Origin: Pycnopodia helianthoides
Taxonomy: Eukaryota > Echinodermata > Asteroidea > Forcipulatida > Asteriidae
NCBI GenBank assembly: GCA_032158295.1
Contig: CM063258.1
Location: forward strand, 935,001 to 999,000
DNA length: 64,000 nt
Reading direction: 5' to 3'
Made by a program: the position numbers and the translations under genes. Each line of letters opens with the position of its first letter. The stretch's first letter is position 1. Shown piece after piece: positions 47,946 through 59,497 of this stretch. The notes under the pieces were generated by a model that worked only from the letters and a program-made list of their open reading frames with translations, was not told the origin of the DNA and searched no databases.

Positions 47946-48241
47946 TACAAATATGCGAGAAGAGCATTTTTTATCGTCTGATAGTTTCTCTTGATTCTGG
48001 GAGGACGGGATTCATGAAAATGTTTAAATGTCCCATATGCTTCAGCTATAATTAAAAAATCAGTTACAAGTTAGTTCAAATTCCCTTTAAATAAAAAAAA
48101 ATTGGGTAAAAAAAAAAAAAAAAAAAATCTCTTTTGAAACAGGTGAAGTTGTCATCACAAGAAAGAAAGACATGGCCCTTGTTGTGACCAAAGACAAGGG
48201 CATAGGATGACCAACTCCAAGCCAAAATGTAAAATTTACAC

Positions 48242-48360
48242 TGGACGCCATTTCAGCAAGCAACTCTTTCGATGCAACAATAGATCAGTGCGGACAATGA
48301 CCGTTGCTATCAGTGCTAGAACAAAACATTATGTGCTTGCTGAAATGGCGCCCATGTGTA
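48242..48360. mobile_element. Foldback element with GGACGCCATTTCAGC arms
   Basis: GGACGCCATTTCAGCAAGC pairs with GCTTGCTGAAATGGCGCCC about 75 bp away. It sits inside a larger repeat-like block (48150-48600) that carries the 26140- and 18170-type words. Confidence 0.7.
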
Positions 48361-48627
48361 GTTCACGTTCCAACAATAGATAGAGCTCCAGTTACCCATC
48401 TTGTACCCTCGGCTCTCTTTAATCTTAGGTTGTGACCAAATCCATCGGTTTATATCTGTGGTGATGTAAAGAGTCTGTAAAGCTCTAGAATGCAACATAT
48501 TGTACCTTCAGTTGGCTCCACGTCAAAGCTGCTACCTAATTTAAAAGGTTTTTCATCTTCGTACAATCACACCTTCGGTAATATCGTCACAGGAAGGAGC
48601 GAATCAACATGAACAGTTTGCAATCTG

Positions 48628-48822
48628 GGCCCAATTTCATGGCTGCTTAAGCACATAAAGTAGCTCAGCACAATCAAAGCATGCTTACCATAAAAAGGTT
48701 ACCAGCCAAACTACCGTGTCACTTGTGCAATTTGTGACTGGTATCCTGCTCCTTTCTGCTGAGCAGAAAATTGGTGAGCAATTATTTTCTGCTTAAGCAG
48801 CTCTATGAAATTGGGCCCTGAT
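48628..48822 (+). mobile_element. MITE family E, copy 5
   Basis: GGGCCCAATTTCATGGCTGC and AGCTCTATGAAATTGGGCCC ends, standard interior. Confidence 0.85.
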
Positions 48823-49009
48823 GATCAACTATTCTGTCGTTATTGTAATTGTGCCCTTCCACATACTGCAGTTGACATTTATGTTTTCTGTGCGCACTCA
48901 ATGTTTCTTAGGTCAGCATTTTCCACATTTGTACAAAAGTGCAAGTCTGCATTTTACATTGTGCAAATACCTGTACCTGGGAGCAAGGCTGGTACACTGT
49001 AGGTGCCAT

Positions 49010-49182
49010 GCTTTCTCAGGCCCTTTTCGAATTCACGGCTTCGGCTCCAAAACCGGCTCAGGTTAGCTAGGCTCCCTCAATTATTTTAACGTACGCATGC
49101 TTTGCGGTCAGGGTTTCAGACAAGAAAACTGGGCCTGAAGCCCAATCCGGAGCCGAAGCCGTGGATTCGAAAAGGGCCTCAC
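49010..49182. mobile_element. Foldback family N, best copy
   Basis: GCCCTTTTCGAATTCACGG + CTTCGGCTCC pairs with GGAGCCGAAGCCG + TGGATTCGAAAAGGGC. About 170 bp. Confidence 0.8.
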
Positions 49183-50112
49183 TTAAAACATAAACTGTCA
49201 CTAAAATGTGACCCCCTAATTCACAGAAATTTTCACAGGTTGTTTGGACGTGTCGTGTGTTTATTGGAATCAAGATACTCTTACAACATGTACAATAACC
49301 AGTAATGTTTCATAACTGGGAGCCCAGGGGGTCAGCCTAGCTAAATAGTTTTTTCACGTAGATAGCAATGGTCGGTGTATTGATCAAGCACCGCATCAGA
49401 AATCAGTTTTTGAATGTTTGCTTTTCACATGCAGAATTCCTCACAGCGAAGAGCAGACAGTTTTGCATTGGTGGGAATCTCTTATAATACGCTCAATTAT
49501 TTGTGATATTGTTGTGCGATTCATTGTTCACCGCGGTGAAGTCGCGTATGCGTAAAGTGTTCATCCTTTCAGTGTTTGGATTCATTATTAAAACTGCGCT
49601 CAATGTGTCAAAGGGTGTACATACGCACATCTGTGACTGATCATTCGAGGGCAGTCGGCCATTATGCTGAAGATTTTCTCATATTCCACCAGTGCTGCGT
49701 TTTTTTCGCTCGGATCTTATCAAGTATGGATACATTTACAGGCATTTTACCAAAAGTATATGTAGCTATTCATTATTGATAACTTGTGCACTTAACCACG
49801 GTAAGTGAAGGACACAAAATCAAATCAATTGTCCTTCTGCTACTTAATTCTGTAAATTATGCATTGATGGTTATAATATTTCACTTTGTGAGGGTTTCCT
49901 TTTTTTTCCAAATACTTTCTTGGCTGATAGAAGCTAGGCTTGTCACAGACTTAGCTGTATTTATTTATTTTTTTGGAGCTACTGTTAGTTCTTTCAGGTC
50001 CATGTCTTTGTGGTTGAGAGAAGTTGATTTGAATTCTGTTCAAAAGTGTGACGTAGTTCCACTGTAAGCCACACCCTCTATACATAAACTGGTTCCAACA
50101 ATTACCACAAGC
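49183..50112. other. Gene-free stretch
   Basis: AT-rich; no exon, RNA gene or repeat recognised. Confidence 0.25.
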
Positions 50113-50353
50113 TCAATGGAATGGACCTTTCCCATGAAATATGCTAAGTACATTCACGCAAGCGTACAGACACTATTGTTGGCAAACGCCGTAGAGTTGT
50201 GCACTAGGCAGACGCGCAAACGCGTGTGCGTCACGCAATCATCAGTCCCATACAAAAAGGTGCAATGTCCACTCATTTTGCCAACCAGTAGGGAAAGTGC
50301 ACACGCGCGATGTTCAATTTACATATTCCATGGAAAGGGTCTATTGCATTGAG
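50113..50353. mobile_element. Foldback element
   Basis: CAATGGAATGGACC-TTTCCCATG pairs with CATGGAAAGGG-TCTATTGCATTG. The interior is CpG-rich (GACGCGCAAACGCGTGTGCG), unusual here. Confidence 0.65.
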
Positions 50354-52167
50354 CTAGCCCTTGTATCAGGATTCATGCAAGAAAAGTTGGACTTGGCTTT
50401 TACTTTACGTTCTACAAAGCCGGAGGTCTTCTCAGAATTATAAGTTTCTGTCACAAGAAATGCCTTTTGAACAATGAAATTGGTGATTTAAAAAAAAATA
50501 CACATAATGTGTGCCAGCTTTGGCGCCAGAAGTAGTGAAAACTTGGATGCAGGGATGGGCTTACGCTTTGGCCCTAGTTGGGTCTTTTACTCAATTGAAC
50601 AATCGTGTGTGTGTGTGATACAATGACTTACCAATAGGATAGGCCTTTAACTTTTATCAAAAGCGGCCATCTTTGTTTGCCTGTCGCTGAGGTGGGTAGG
50701 AATCCATGTAGGTGCAAACTGAAAAACGCTGTTCCAGAAAACATGAAAATCGTTATCTGGGACGTCCCTCCGAGCTCACTATCAAATTTGTATCAAAATT
50801 TATACTGGGTAGATTTTGGGTATGAGTTACGAAAAAAGAGAGGAAAAAAAGCAATCTCTCAGAAGAGGCGTCAGTGTTTTTCATCATCTGTTTGGGAGCA
50901 GCAGTAATACCGCGGTTTATAAATCTGTTTTGTAATTTTCACCGAGCCAAAATGGTTGCACAACTTTACATGCCCTGCTTTTTTCCTTTTGAAAGTTTTT
51001 TCGGGGGGCCCACACTCCACGCTTGTTCCAGTGTCTTCATTATCCAATTTGTTCGGTAATGGTAACATTAGTGGTAACGCAACACCAGCGAAAAGTGTCC
51101 ACTCTTATCAGTATTCGTTGTTTGCCTTGTGGCGAATTTTTAGTCGAATTGCTGTTCCGCTAACAGGCGGCGAGCAGCGATACCCCAGCTAGAGAGTTGT
51201 TGATGGAGTATCAATACCCATCGCTTAAGGCCACTTGCTCTTTCGAGTGGTACAGTCCACGCCACACAAAACACCAGCGTGTCCCCAGACACTCATCGCG
51301 AGATGTGTTTGCCGTATCGTGTTTCCGAAGATCCTCTTTGTGTCATTCTATAAATGTGGCATCGTTGGGGAAAGTAGAAGAAGTCACACACACACAAAAA
51401 GAAAGAAGGACAAAAAAAAAAGCAAGGAAAAAAACAAAACAAGAAAAGAGACGCAGGTTTCTTGCACCACTTACATGACGGATTCCCCCCCCCCCCCATT
51501 GTTGGTGTGAGAACTCACTGGGGTATAGTCCTGCACAGCAGCACAATACAGGAGGGAAGAAAAAATGAAATAAGAAAAATGAGGCACTGACATTCATGTC
51601 CGTGATTTGATCGGAAAGTGAAGGGGCCCCCAGGCCCTTTTAATCCCAATCTTCATGCTGATTTTTTTCTGCTGGTCTCAAAAGCATCCTTTTTTTTCTC
51701 TCTCTCTCCCCTCGCATGTGTGTCGAACAAAACAAAAACTAGAGAGAGTCCATGGTCTGGGGATCAAGAGATGTAAAATTGTCTTCTTGGCGTCGTTCTG
51801 ACAATTATGCTTCTACTGAAATTAGTGCAGACTTAGTATAGCAAGCTCCTTAGCTAAATTGGACACGTACCGGTGGTGCGATGGGGGGGGGGGGGAGATG
51901 GACCAGATAATGCATTCATTGGGCCCTCCGGCATATGGTGTACAAATCTGCCTGTTGGATGTTGAGATTCTAATTGTAATTGCGCTGTATTTTTTAGTTA
52001 CCTTTGCTTAAGTACAGAAACCCCCCCCCTTCTATCAAAAGACGAAGACAATAAGAATCAAAACAGCCTTGGTGGTGAGATGAACAGGTGGCCACAGGTC
52101 TTGGTGTTGTAATCTACCTGTGCATTTTGTTAAGATGTCAAAAATACAGTTGACAATGAGATGTTGA
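50354..52167. other. Gene-free stretch with weak regulatory candidates
   Basis: Low-complexity purine and poly-C runs at 51385-51500 and 51882-51900. 51840-52000 (CCAGATAATGCATTCATTGGG, TTCTAATTGTAATTGCGC) is a possible regulatory tract. No exon recognised. Confidence 0.25.
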
Positions 52168-52556
52168 ATGGGAGGGTATACCTTTGGTGATTACTCTGAA
52201 AATTAAAGACCGGTACAACCTTTACTTGGGATGAAGCAACTGTCGCTGTGATAATGTGTAACATGCTGAGAAACGATTCCCTTCCAAGGAATGTGGTTTA
52301 AGAGAGAGGGATTCAAAACAAATTTCAACCTGAGAAACGTTTCATGCATGCCATGTTTCTCAGATTGTGTATTCCAATTATGAATTATTCTTTCTTCGCG
52401 GACATAATCGCTCCAGATTTTTGGCAATAACTCAAAAACGCTACCACCCTTTGAAATGAAATTCACAGGTTAGTTTTATTGTATATAACTACATTTATAT
52501 TTGATTAAAACAATCAAACCACAGTTCCAAAAACCAAAGGTATGCTTTCCTTTTAA
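52168..52556 (-). mobile_element. MITE-like family A, full reverse copy
   Basis: GGGAGGGTATACCTTTGG to AACCAAAGGTATGC with CTTTCCTTTTAAGG. It contains all family words in reverse, including GAAACGTTTCATGC and GGATTATTC-type blocks. Confidence 0.8.
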
Positions 52557-52718
52557 GGGTTCCCATATCCATAAGTTTGTGTGTGTGTTTTTTCATCTTA
52601 TATTTGGTGGGGGGGTGTAATCAAAGCAAAGGTTGATTTTCAATATTACCTTGTCCATTTTACAGTGCAACATCGGCACAGTTGCTCATGGTTCTTGTGG
52701 TGACTGCTCTATATTCTG

Positions 52719-53093
52719 ACACCCCTATCTTTCAACAACCCCCTCTGGGGTTTACACGGTATGGTTAGGGTTAGGGTAAGGGTTAGGGTTAGGGTAAGGG
52801 TAAGGGTTAGGGTTAGGGTTAGAGTTAGAGTTAGGGTTAGGGATTGGGTTTGGGTTAGAGTTAGGGTTAGGGTTAGGTTTAGTTAAGGGTTTGGGTTTGG
52901 GTTGGGGTTGGGGTTGGGGTTGGGTTGAGGTTGGGGTTGGGGTTGGGATTAGGGTTACGGTTAGGGTTACGGTTAGGGTTACGGTTAGGGTTACGGTTAG
53001 GGTAAGGATTAGGATTTGGATTAGGATTAGTATAAGGAAAATTAAAAAGAAGTAGGGGTGTTGGAACATAGTTGTGTCGGAACATAGGGGTGT
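52719..53093. repeat. Interstitial telomere-like array bounded by inverted repeats
   Basis: 52763-53030 is built of TTAGGG hexamers with variants (TAAGGG, TTAGAG, TTGGGG, TTACGG). The variants are zoned: TTAGGG first, TTGGGG in the middle, alternating TTAGGG/TTACGG last. ACACCCCTAT (52719-52728) and ATAGGGGTGT (53084-53093) flank it as inverted copies, with GTTGGAACATA-type words nearby. Confidence 0.85.
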
Positions 53094-53186
53094 AACCGTT
53101 CTAACACTCTGTTATTTATCTGCTATTGACCTCTTTTTTTCGCAGTTTTTGTTTTTGGTTTTGTTTTTGTCTTTGTTTTTCCACCA

Positions 53187-53347
53187 TATATGGCCTTTTT
53201 TCAAAAACTACGGCTTTGGCTTTGATTCTGGCTTAGGCTCCGCCAATTATGTTGAGAAGATGCTGTTTGGTACAGGGTTTCAAACATGTGGATGGAGCCA
53301 GTAGCCGTAGCCAAGCTGAAGCCATGGTTTCGAAATATGGTTTTTGT
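53187..53347. mobile_element. Foldback family N, diverged copy
   Basis: ATATGGCCTTTTTTCAAAAAC, CGGCTTTGGCTTTG at the left; GCTGAAGCCATGGTTTCG + AAATATGG at the right. Arms pair imperfectly. Confidence 0.6.
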
Positions 53348-55594
53348 AACCAAGAAAAGTGGAGACTGGTAGAGCAGAATAGACTGTCCCATCTTTTGTC
53401 CAATGAGAATGGGTATTTGTTATTACTATTGCACATTGGGTACATGACAATGATGGCTTAAAATCTGCTCAGAGAACAGCTCCCACTTTTTGTTTTCCCT
53501 CCCACTTTTTAAAGTTTGAGAACATTTTCATTAAAAGGCGTTTTACCAAGAAATGTTGTCGATTTTTTGCCGCGAGATCACGAAGGCTATGTTGATTTCT
53601 TAGGAGTTCAATAATCAAATTATTTTAATTAGCATTCTTCAAACAAATCCCATTAAGAGTAAAAAGTCTTCTCCTTCAGAATCATTTTTAATTTACTGAT
53701 TGCAAGTTTTGCTTGAAATTTGAGAAAGAATGGACGAAGAAAAAAACCACACAAACAAAAGTTGAATTTGCAATTGACATATTACAAACAGTTGCATTTA
53801 TCAATCGACTCAAGGCTTTGTATATAAAAAAGAAGAAGAATTTGATGAAAAGATGTCGTCTGTATTAAGAGAGAAAGAAGAAGGAAAAAAATCTCCCGGC
53901 TAGGTTGGGGAGCTCTTCTTTATTAAAAGCCTTCTCCATAAATATTGACGCGGATCTCGGAGGCTTGCATTTTGTCACTCCAAGGGCATGGCCAACTCAA
54001 TGGCTAATTTGGTTAGATCGCTTTTGTAACGAATGAATTCAAGTTTTCTTAACAGCGGTCCGGTTGAAGCGATGAAGGAAAAGAAGAAAAGATTGGGAAG
54101 AATCTTTTCAAATCAAATTCAACATTGCCATCTATCTTTGAAGGGGGGGGGGGGAATAAAGAGAAAAAAAAGCCAATCTCTTCAAATTCTTTTGGGGGTT
54201 TGATCTTGTTCTCCAAGTTCGGCGTTTCTTTGAAAGATGACATCCCTTTGTTGCGGGCAAGATCACGGTGCTTACTTGTCCATTTAGTCCGGAAAAGATT
54301 GCGTTACAGGATTTCTCTACGGTCAGCCCTGTATACATTAAGGTTTCCGTTTGCTTTCGGTCCGTCGTTTGTTTTGTTTATTGCACAATAGAGGGCGACT
54401 TTTAGAGAGAAAAAAAAAATGGTTTGCGATCGAGCAACAAAATTTTCATCGCGTGACAGCACCGGAACTGAAGTGTTTCGGTTGTTTTGATTTGTATTCT
54501 CCCCCGGCGGCTGGGGGGCAAGAGAAAATCCTTGGCGCGATTAAGTGATAAATCCCCAACAATGACATTGTTTCCCGCGTGTCGCTTACAATGGCTTAGC
54601 GTCATTTACCGTAGACCTGTAATCGCCTCTGATGCATGTTGTGGCTGGACTGTGATCGTGTTTGCTTTACACTGTTTACTTTCCCGCCACTTGAGTGTTC
54701 ATCACACACAAAGATACCGCTATGTGCTTCTTCTTCTTTTTTATCTCTCGTTTTTTTTTTTTTTCCTGTCGACTGCGCAAGGAGGGCTCCCTCGGGAGTC
54801 AGCCACTGTTAAGTGAACTCATCGGTATAGAATAGCGCTTCCTTGTGCCATGCTATCATGCGGCGGATTCCAATGCGTTCTAATGGAGGCACGGGCCGTC
54901 TAATGGAAAATAAGTCTCCACAGCTAAACCTCATAGACTCGTATTCCCCTGGTGCCCATTACTAATGCTTGTGTGTTTGTGTTATCCCGCTGCCTGGTAT
55001 GTACGCAGCTCTCCTCTCTTTCTCTTTCGCTGTGTGTGTCTTTTTTTAAGTCATTCCATTCCGCTTCAAACCTTTGCAGATTCAAGTCGTAATCCATTCA
55101 GGAGGGGTCCCTCCGGGAAATGCTAAGGAATTGCAAGAGGAAAAAATAATAATCATTTCAATGCTGATGCATGTTTGTGTTTGCGTGCTTACACAAGTTA
55201 ATAAGTGGACCAGTTGTGAAATTTGTTTTTTTGTGTGCCTTTGTCATTAGTTTTTTTTTTTTTTTGCCCTTTCTTCTTCAGAGTATTAGTTTTGCATGTC
55301 CTTGGTGTGCCATGATAAGAGATTGCTTTCTGATTGGAAAAGCCAATTATTCATTGCGTTGATATAAAACAAAATATTAATAAACACAAAAGTCCAACAA
55401 TACCTCATTTGTCCTCCTTGCACTGATATACTTGATTTGTGATTTAAATTTTTTCAAATTTATGCCATTCACCTATAGATTAGTTGCAGTATTTGGTCAT
55501 CAGCAAGCCACTATTAAAAGTCAAAGCATAATTAGATTTGGAGCACCGTTGCAATGAGTGAAGAAAAAAAGAAGTCTTATTTGTCAAGGATCAA
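53348..55594. promoter_or_regulatory. Gene-free, repeat-poor tract
   Basis: Candidate elements are 53930-54060 (CCATAAATATTGACGCGG, CAATGGCTAATTTGG) and 54810-55000 (GCGTTCTAATGGAGGC, CGTCTAATGGAAAATAAG, GCCCATTACTAATGC). ACAATAGAGGGCG at 54385-54397 is a weaker CTCF-like core. No exon recognised. Confidence 0.3.
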
Positions 55595-55985
55595 GTTTGG
55601 GGTAGCCACCCACGGTTTTCAGGCCTTGCGCATTAAGCTTTTTGTAAAGTAGCCCGCCGGGCCAGTAAACTGTGTACTTTACTTGCCCCCCCAGGAAATT
55701 TTAGTAGCCCAGATTTTAAACGGGAATTGCCATAAATGTAATGTTCTGATGTGTTAATGTTAACGAACACAACCAGTTTAATGATCAAATAAAGTTATAT
55801 TCACACACTCAATAATGATTTTATACATTAATTATTCACATCTGAAAAGGAAGAAATGAGCATTTTAAACAAGTAGGTTGCACAGTTTTTAGTAGCCCAC
55901 AGGGCAAGTTGAGAAGTGGCGTTTACTAGCCCACAGCATTTTTTACTAGACAATGTACGCCAGGCTAGTGTTAAGGGCGAGCCCT
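55595..55985. repeat. Probable dispersed repeat (GTAGCCC words)
   Basis: AGTAGCCCGCCGGGCCAGTAA, TAGTAGCCCAGATTT, AGTAGCCCACAGGGCAAG and ACTAGCCCACAGC recur across 300 bp. It is likely an unclassified transposon fragment. Confidence 0.4.
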
Positions 55986-57064
55986 GGTTTTCACGATTGA
56001 CCACAAACCTCCAGTGTCTTTGGTTAGAGACACTAGTGGCTTGTGCAATTCCTGTATTCTCAAATATCCCCCAATGGAGGGTAACTCATCACCCAAATGT
56101 TTGGACGCCGATAAGATTGGTGTTCCTGGAACAGGGTAATCATCTACTTGAACACTCGATTCTGATTGGTCGATCCATAGCAACAAGAATGTGATATTTA
56201 CCTTTATATACTGCACACATAGACTCTTGTCATTTGATTGGTGGAATACGCATCACATGTTGTACTTTGTTTTTCCATGTATAAACTGCCACGATGCATG
56301 ACGCTCCAAAATTTAATATAGGAGTCCTATATTGATGACGCTTGGGATATTTCACAGCGAAGCTTCGCAGCGTCATTTCAAAAATACTTGTTCCCACCCC
56401 TTTATCCCAACAAAACAAGGACGTGTCTCGGCACACCGGACAAGGTTGGTGTCTACATGGAGTTGTCCAGTCGAAGGGGTTTTTAGAATTTTCAGAGTGT
56501 AGGGTGGACGAGTTTCTGTGCTTGTTTTGTGTTTATTGTGAAAAAAATTCACTATGTGTGTGTTATTTAAAATAAATTTTGAATGCATTTCGTTCGTGCA
56601 TTGTTGAAGAATAATATGATCACTCGGTGAAATCTGGCTTTTTCCATTTCAGTTGGATTTGACTCGTGAAATGGAATAGTCCAGATTTCACCTTGTGATT
56701 ATATTCTACGACAATGCGCTCACATGCATCCAATATTTGTATAGTAATCCACTCACGCCTGTTCGATAACTAATATAATAATAACTGAGACTGGTAATGC
56801 GCCATGTCTGTCACATAGTGACACTCCTGGCGCAGACAAATAAATTCCCTTCAACTAAACTGATGTTTGAGAAGACATACAAATAAACCGAAGGTGAGAC
56901 ATCTTTACTGAGAGAGATGGGTTTTTAGTTCCTTTGTGATTGGGTGGTTCGAAGGTGTAGGACCCTATCCTCCCAAATCAGACAAAACCTAGGGAAGGAT
57001 TCGGAGAAGGACTCGATACTGTTTGCAGGATAAGAGGTCTTTGAATGGTTGAGCAGCCCTCCGC
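55986..57064. other. Gene-free stretch with foldback elements
   Basis: 56606-56718 is a hairpin: ATCACTCGGTGAAATCTGG and TTCCATTTCAG pair with CTGAAATGG-like and CCAGATTTCACCTTGTGAT. 56310-56380 holds ATATAGGAGTCCTATATTGA and AGCGAAGCTTCGCAGCG palindromes. No exon recognised. Confidence 0.5.
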
Positions 57065-57270
57065 ACTAATAGATGCCAAGTACCCAGATCTCAGACAAAC
57101 CGGTCCAATTTCTCTAACAAACGCATGCGTACATGTCCCAAGTTTTATGTTTACACTCGTGCACTGACTTTACGACTAGTTTGGCGCGTCGATGATGCGG
57201 TGATCGCATAAGTAGTGGAATGTCTGTCTGGCAGCCGGTTATTTTTACGGCAAAAGTGACGTCGTTAGTG
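57065..57270 (+). repeat. Dispersed repeat family O, copy 2
   Basis: AAGTACCCAGATCTCAGACAA, GCGTACATGTCCCAAG and AAAGTGACGTCGTTAGTGCGG match the order of words at 11208-11400. Confidence 0.55.
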
Positions 57271-57902
57271 CGGAGTGCTTTTAGACATTAAGCAATTCTA
57301 CTGAGGAGACTATGTGATTACTTCTTTTGTGGCGGAGGTGTTGCCTCCGACAAGAAGCTAGTTGGTCGTTCCGTAGAGGAAGGAAATTACATTCTCAACA
57401 TTTCGACTAGTGAGCTCTTGTCAGGCATGAGAATCTTCAGAATTTCCGGATTTTTCACTTCAAAATATGTGGTCTCCAAGTTCAGTGTGAATTTGTTATA
57501 AAATTTTGGGGGATGTATCTGTATTTTTCACCAATCTCTCGTCTTTAGTCTGAAATTTTAAGTTTACCTTTGTAATCATGATTCAGATTCGTTTATCACG
57601 GATCGACACACCATCGTTCGTGAAAGATCAGCACGCTAACAATTGTCGCCCTGCTTCCTTGTGTACCGCATGTGCAGCGAGATCAATGGATATGTGTAGA
57701 CTTCTCTCATTCCTCGCTTCAATCACGGTGCGGTTTATTAATTGTGTGATCGTAATTTGTTTACTGCTGCAGCAAAGGAACACTTTGAAAAGTCTACTGA
57801 CAACAATGCGCGGTGTTTTGTATGGATGCGCGCACATTGTTAGACTTTTCTACCAGTTGTCAGTACGCACTTTCATTGGCAAAAGCGCAGTTTCTCTGAT
57901 AT
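57271..57902. other. Gene-free stretch
   Basis: Contains an open frame of about 123 codons (57578-57949) with no recognisable domain or coding signature. Confidence 0.25.
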
Positions 57903-58256
57903 GTTTAAAGCCACGGCACACCCCTTCAAAAATTCCCGTAGACCTTTAAGATTTTCCGATGGAGTGCCCTTTGCAAAGTATGGCCCTGCCCTCTCAAAGA
58001 TGAAATTTCAGGCCTGCATCTCTTGCCGCAGCATTTGCGAAAAAAAAACCAAAACAACCGTCAGAAATCTGAGAAATCATTTCTCAGATTCAAATGTTTT
58101 CGGGTGACAAATTATCCAAACCATATTACTTTGTAAGAAATCCTTTCTTAAACTAGTTTATACTATCAACAGCTGCAGTGCTTCTCACCTAGTAAGTTTT
58201 TAAGGTCATCAACTTTTGGAGCACTTACCAAAGTATGAGCCTACCTTTAAACATTT
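57903..58256 (+). repeat. Family J fragment followed by right half of family A
   Basis: 57903-58016 has CCCCTTCAAAAATTCCCGTAG, GAGTGCCCTTTGCAAAG and AAATTTCAGGCCTG. 58060-58256 has AATCTGAGAAATCATTTCTCAG, CAACAGCTGCAGTGCTTCTC and CTACCTTTAAA. J appears to replace the left half of A. Confidence 0.6.
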
Positions 58257-58331
58257 TGTGCAATGACATGAAGACACTCGCCACATTTCTTGCAAAATAA
58301 TGCATTTTTAAATATCAATAGAAAATGCATT

Positions 58332-58580
58332 TGTGCACAGCCACAATCATGGGTACACATTTTTGTTGTGTCCATGTTATGAACAACAGTTTGAAAACCA
58401 GTGATGTAACAGTTATTTCAATGTTGTTTGTAAATTAATTTACCAGCGCTGTGTGAATGAAGAGTAGAAAGTACTTGAGTTTGTCGAATACAAGATCTGC
58501 AAAGAGTTACTCAATATTTATGTGTTGTTCATTTGGTGTCTTTGTAACAAAAAGTGTACCCATGATTGTGGCTGTGCACA
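58332..58580. mobile_element. Perfect 27-bp inverted repeat pair
   Basis: 58332-58358 and 58554-58580 are exact reverse complements, starting TGTGCACAGCCACAATC. Pairing continues with small mismatches into AACAAAAA. The 195-bp interior does not pair well, unlike the other foldbacks here. Confidence 0.85.
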
Positions 58581-58664
58581 TTTTTGTCTGTTTTTTCTTT
58601 TGTGTCAAATACCCACCATCCAAACTTTAAAAATTTTTAACCTTGTGACAGAATGTCTAATGGA

Positions 58665-59497
58665 ACCCTAGGTGGCAGCAGACATACCGGGTGAACTTCA
58701 CTTGACAGATTGTGCTCTCCAAGTCACGTGACCTATAGTGGGTATCAAACATCAACAAAGAAGGCGTCCTCCATAGGAAAGTGCCGTTGTTGTAAAGTAC
58801 ATGATGATTGTTGCATTTGTGTTTTCGATCAAGGGTTTTCTTTCTCGAAGAATATTCCAGAGTTTGTACGATCTACTGGAGTGGCTGAATAAAGCCAGTA
58901 AGGACAGTTCCAGCTAGGCGTGGAAATTCTACGAGGAATGCTATGTTTATGATTTGGTGCTCATGATCGCGATTACACACTTTTCAGCTCAAGAATGTTG
59001 CATTTTTTAAGTTGAACTCAACCAAAAGAAACGACTTTCCAAAACTGTTTGATTCTTTTGACGATTTGAAATTCCGCAAGGCTAAACGTTCACTTTTCCA
59101 ATGCTCTTTACATTTATTAAAGTGATTTACATTACAGGCAACAGACCAGGCAGCTGCATCGTCATGCGACGCCGGTAGTGCATAACTCAAAATAAACATC
59201 TTTTGCAGTAGAATACTGAGAATTTATGAAACAGTAATGTGATTAAAATCGATGTCACAATGTACAACTTGAATAAAAAGGGCTTAGTAACTGTATTATT
59301 ATTTACAAACACTAAAGTGACAACGTAGTCTTTGCTTGTCTTTGCCATCATCTGAGATGACGTCATACCCTCTGTAAGTCATGTGATGACATGTAAACAT
59401 TGGTCATGCAATCGGTCTATTGTTTACATAATTCCGATCATTCGCACACCCTCCAAGAACAACAGATGTACCTGGTTAGTCTGCTGCCACCTAGTGT
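58665..59497. mobile_element. 830-bp unit with inverted GTCTGCTGCCACCTAG ends
   Basis: CCTAGGTGGCAGCAGAC + ATACCGGGT at the left is mirrored by ACCTGGTTAGTCTGCTGCC + ACCTAG at the right. Both ends contain a CTCF-like core pointing inward. No transposase ORF lies inside. Confidence 0.55.

Noticed and set aside
52752..53085. Asn/Pro- and Thr-rich open frames on the reverse strand
   Set aside because: They are translations of the TTAGGG-like array.
57578..57949. 123-codon open frame
   Set aside because: No domain or paralog recognised, runs into a family J fragment at its end, and has Cys-rich random-looking composition.
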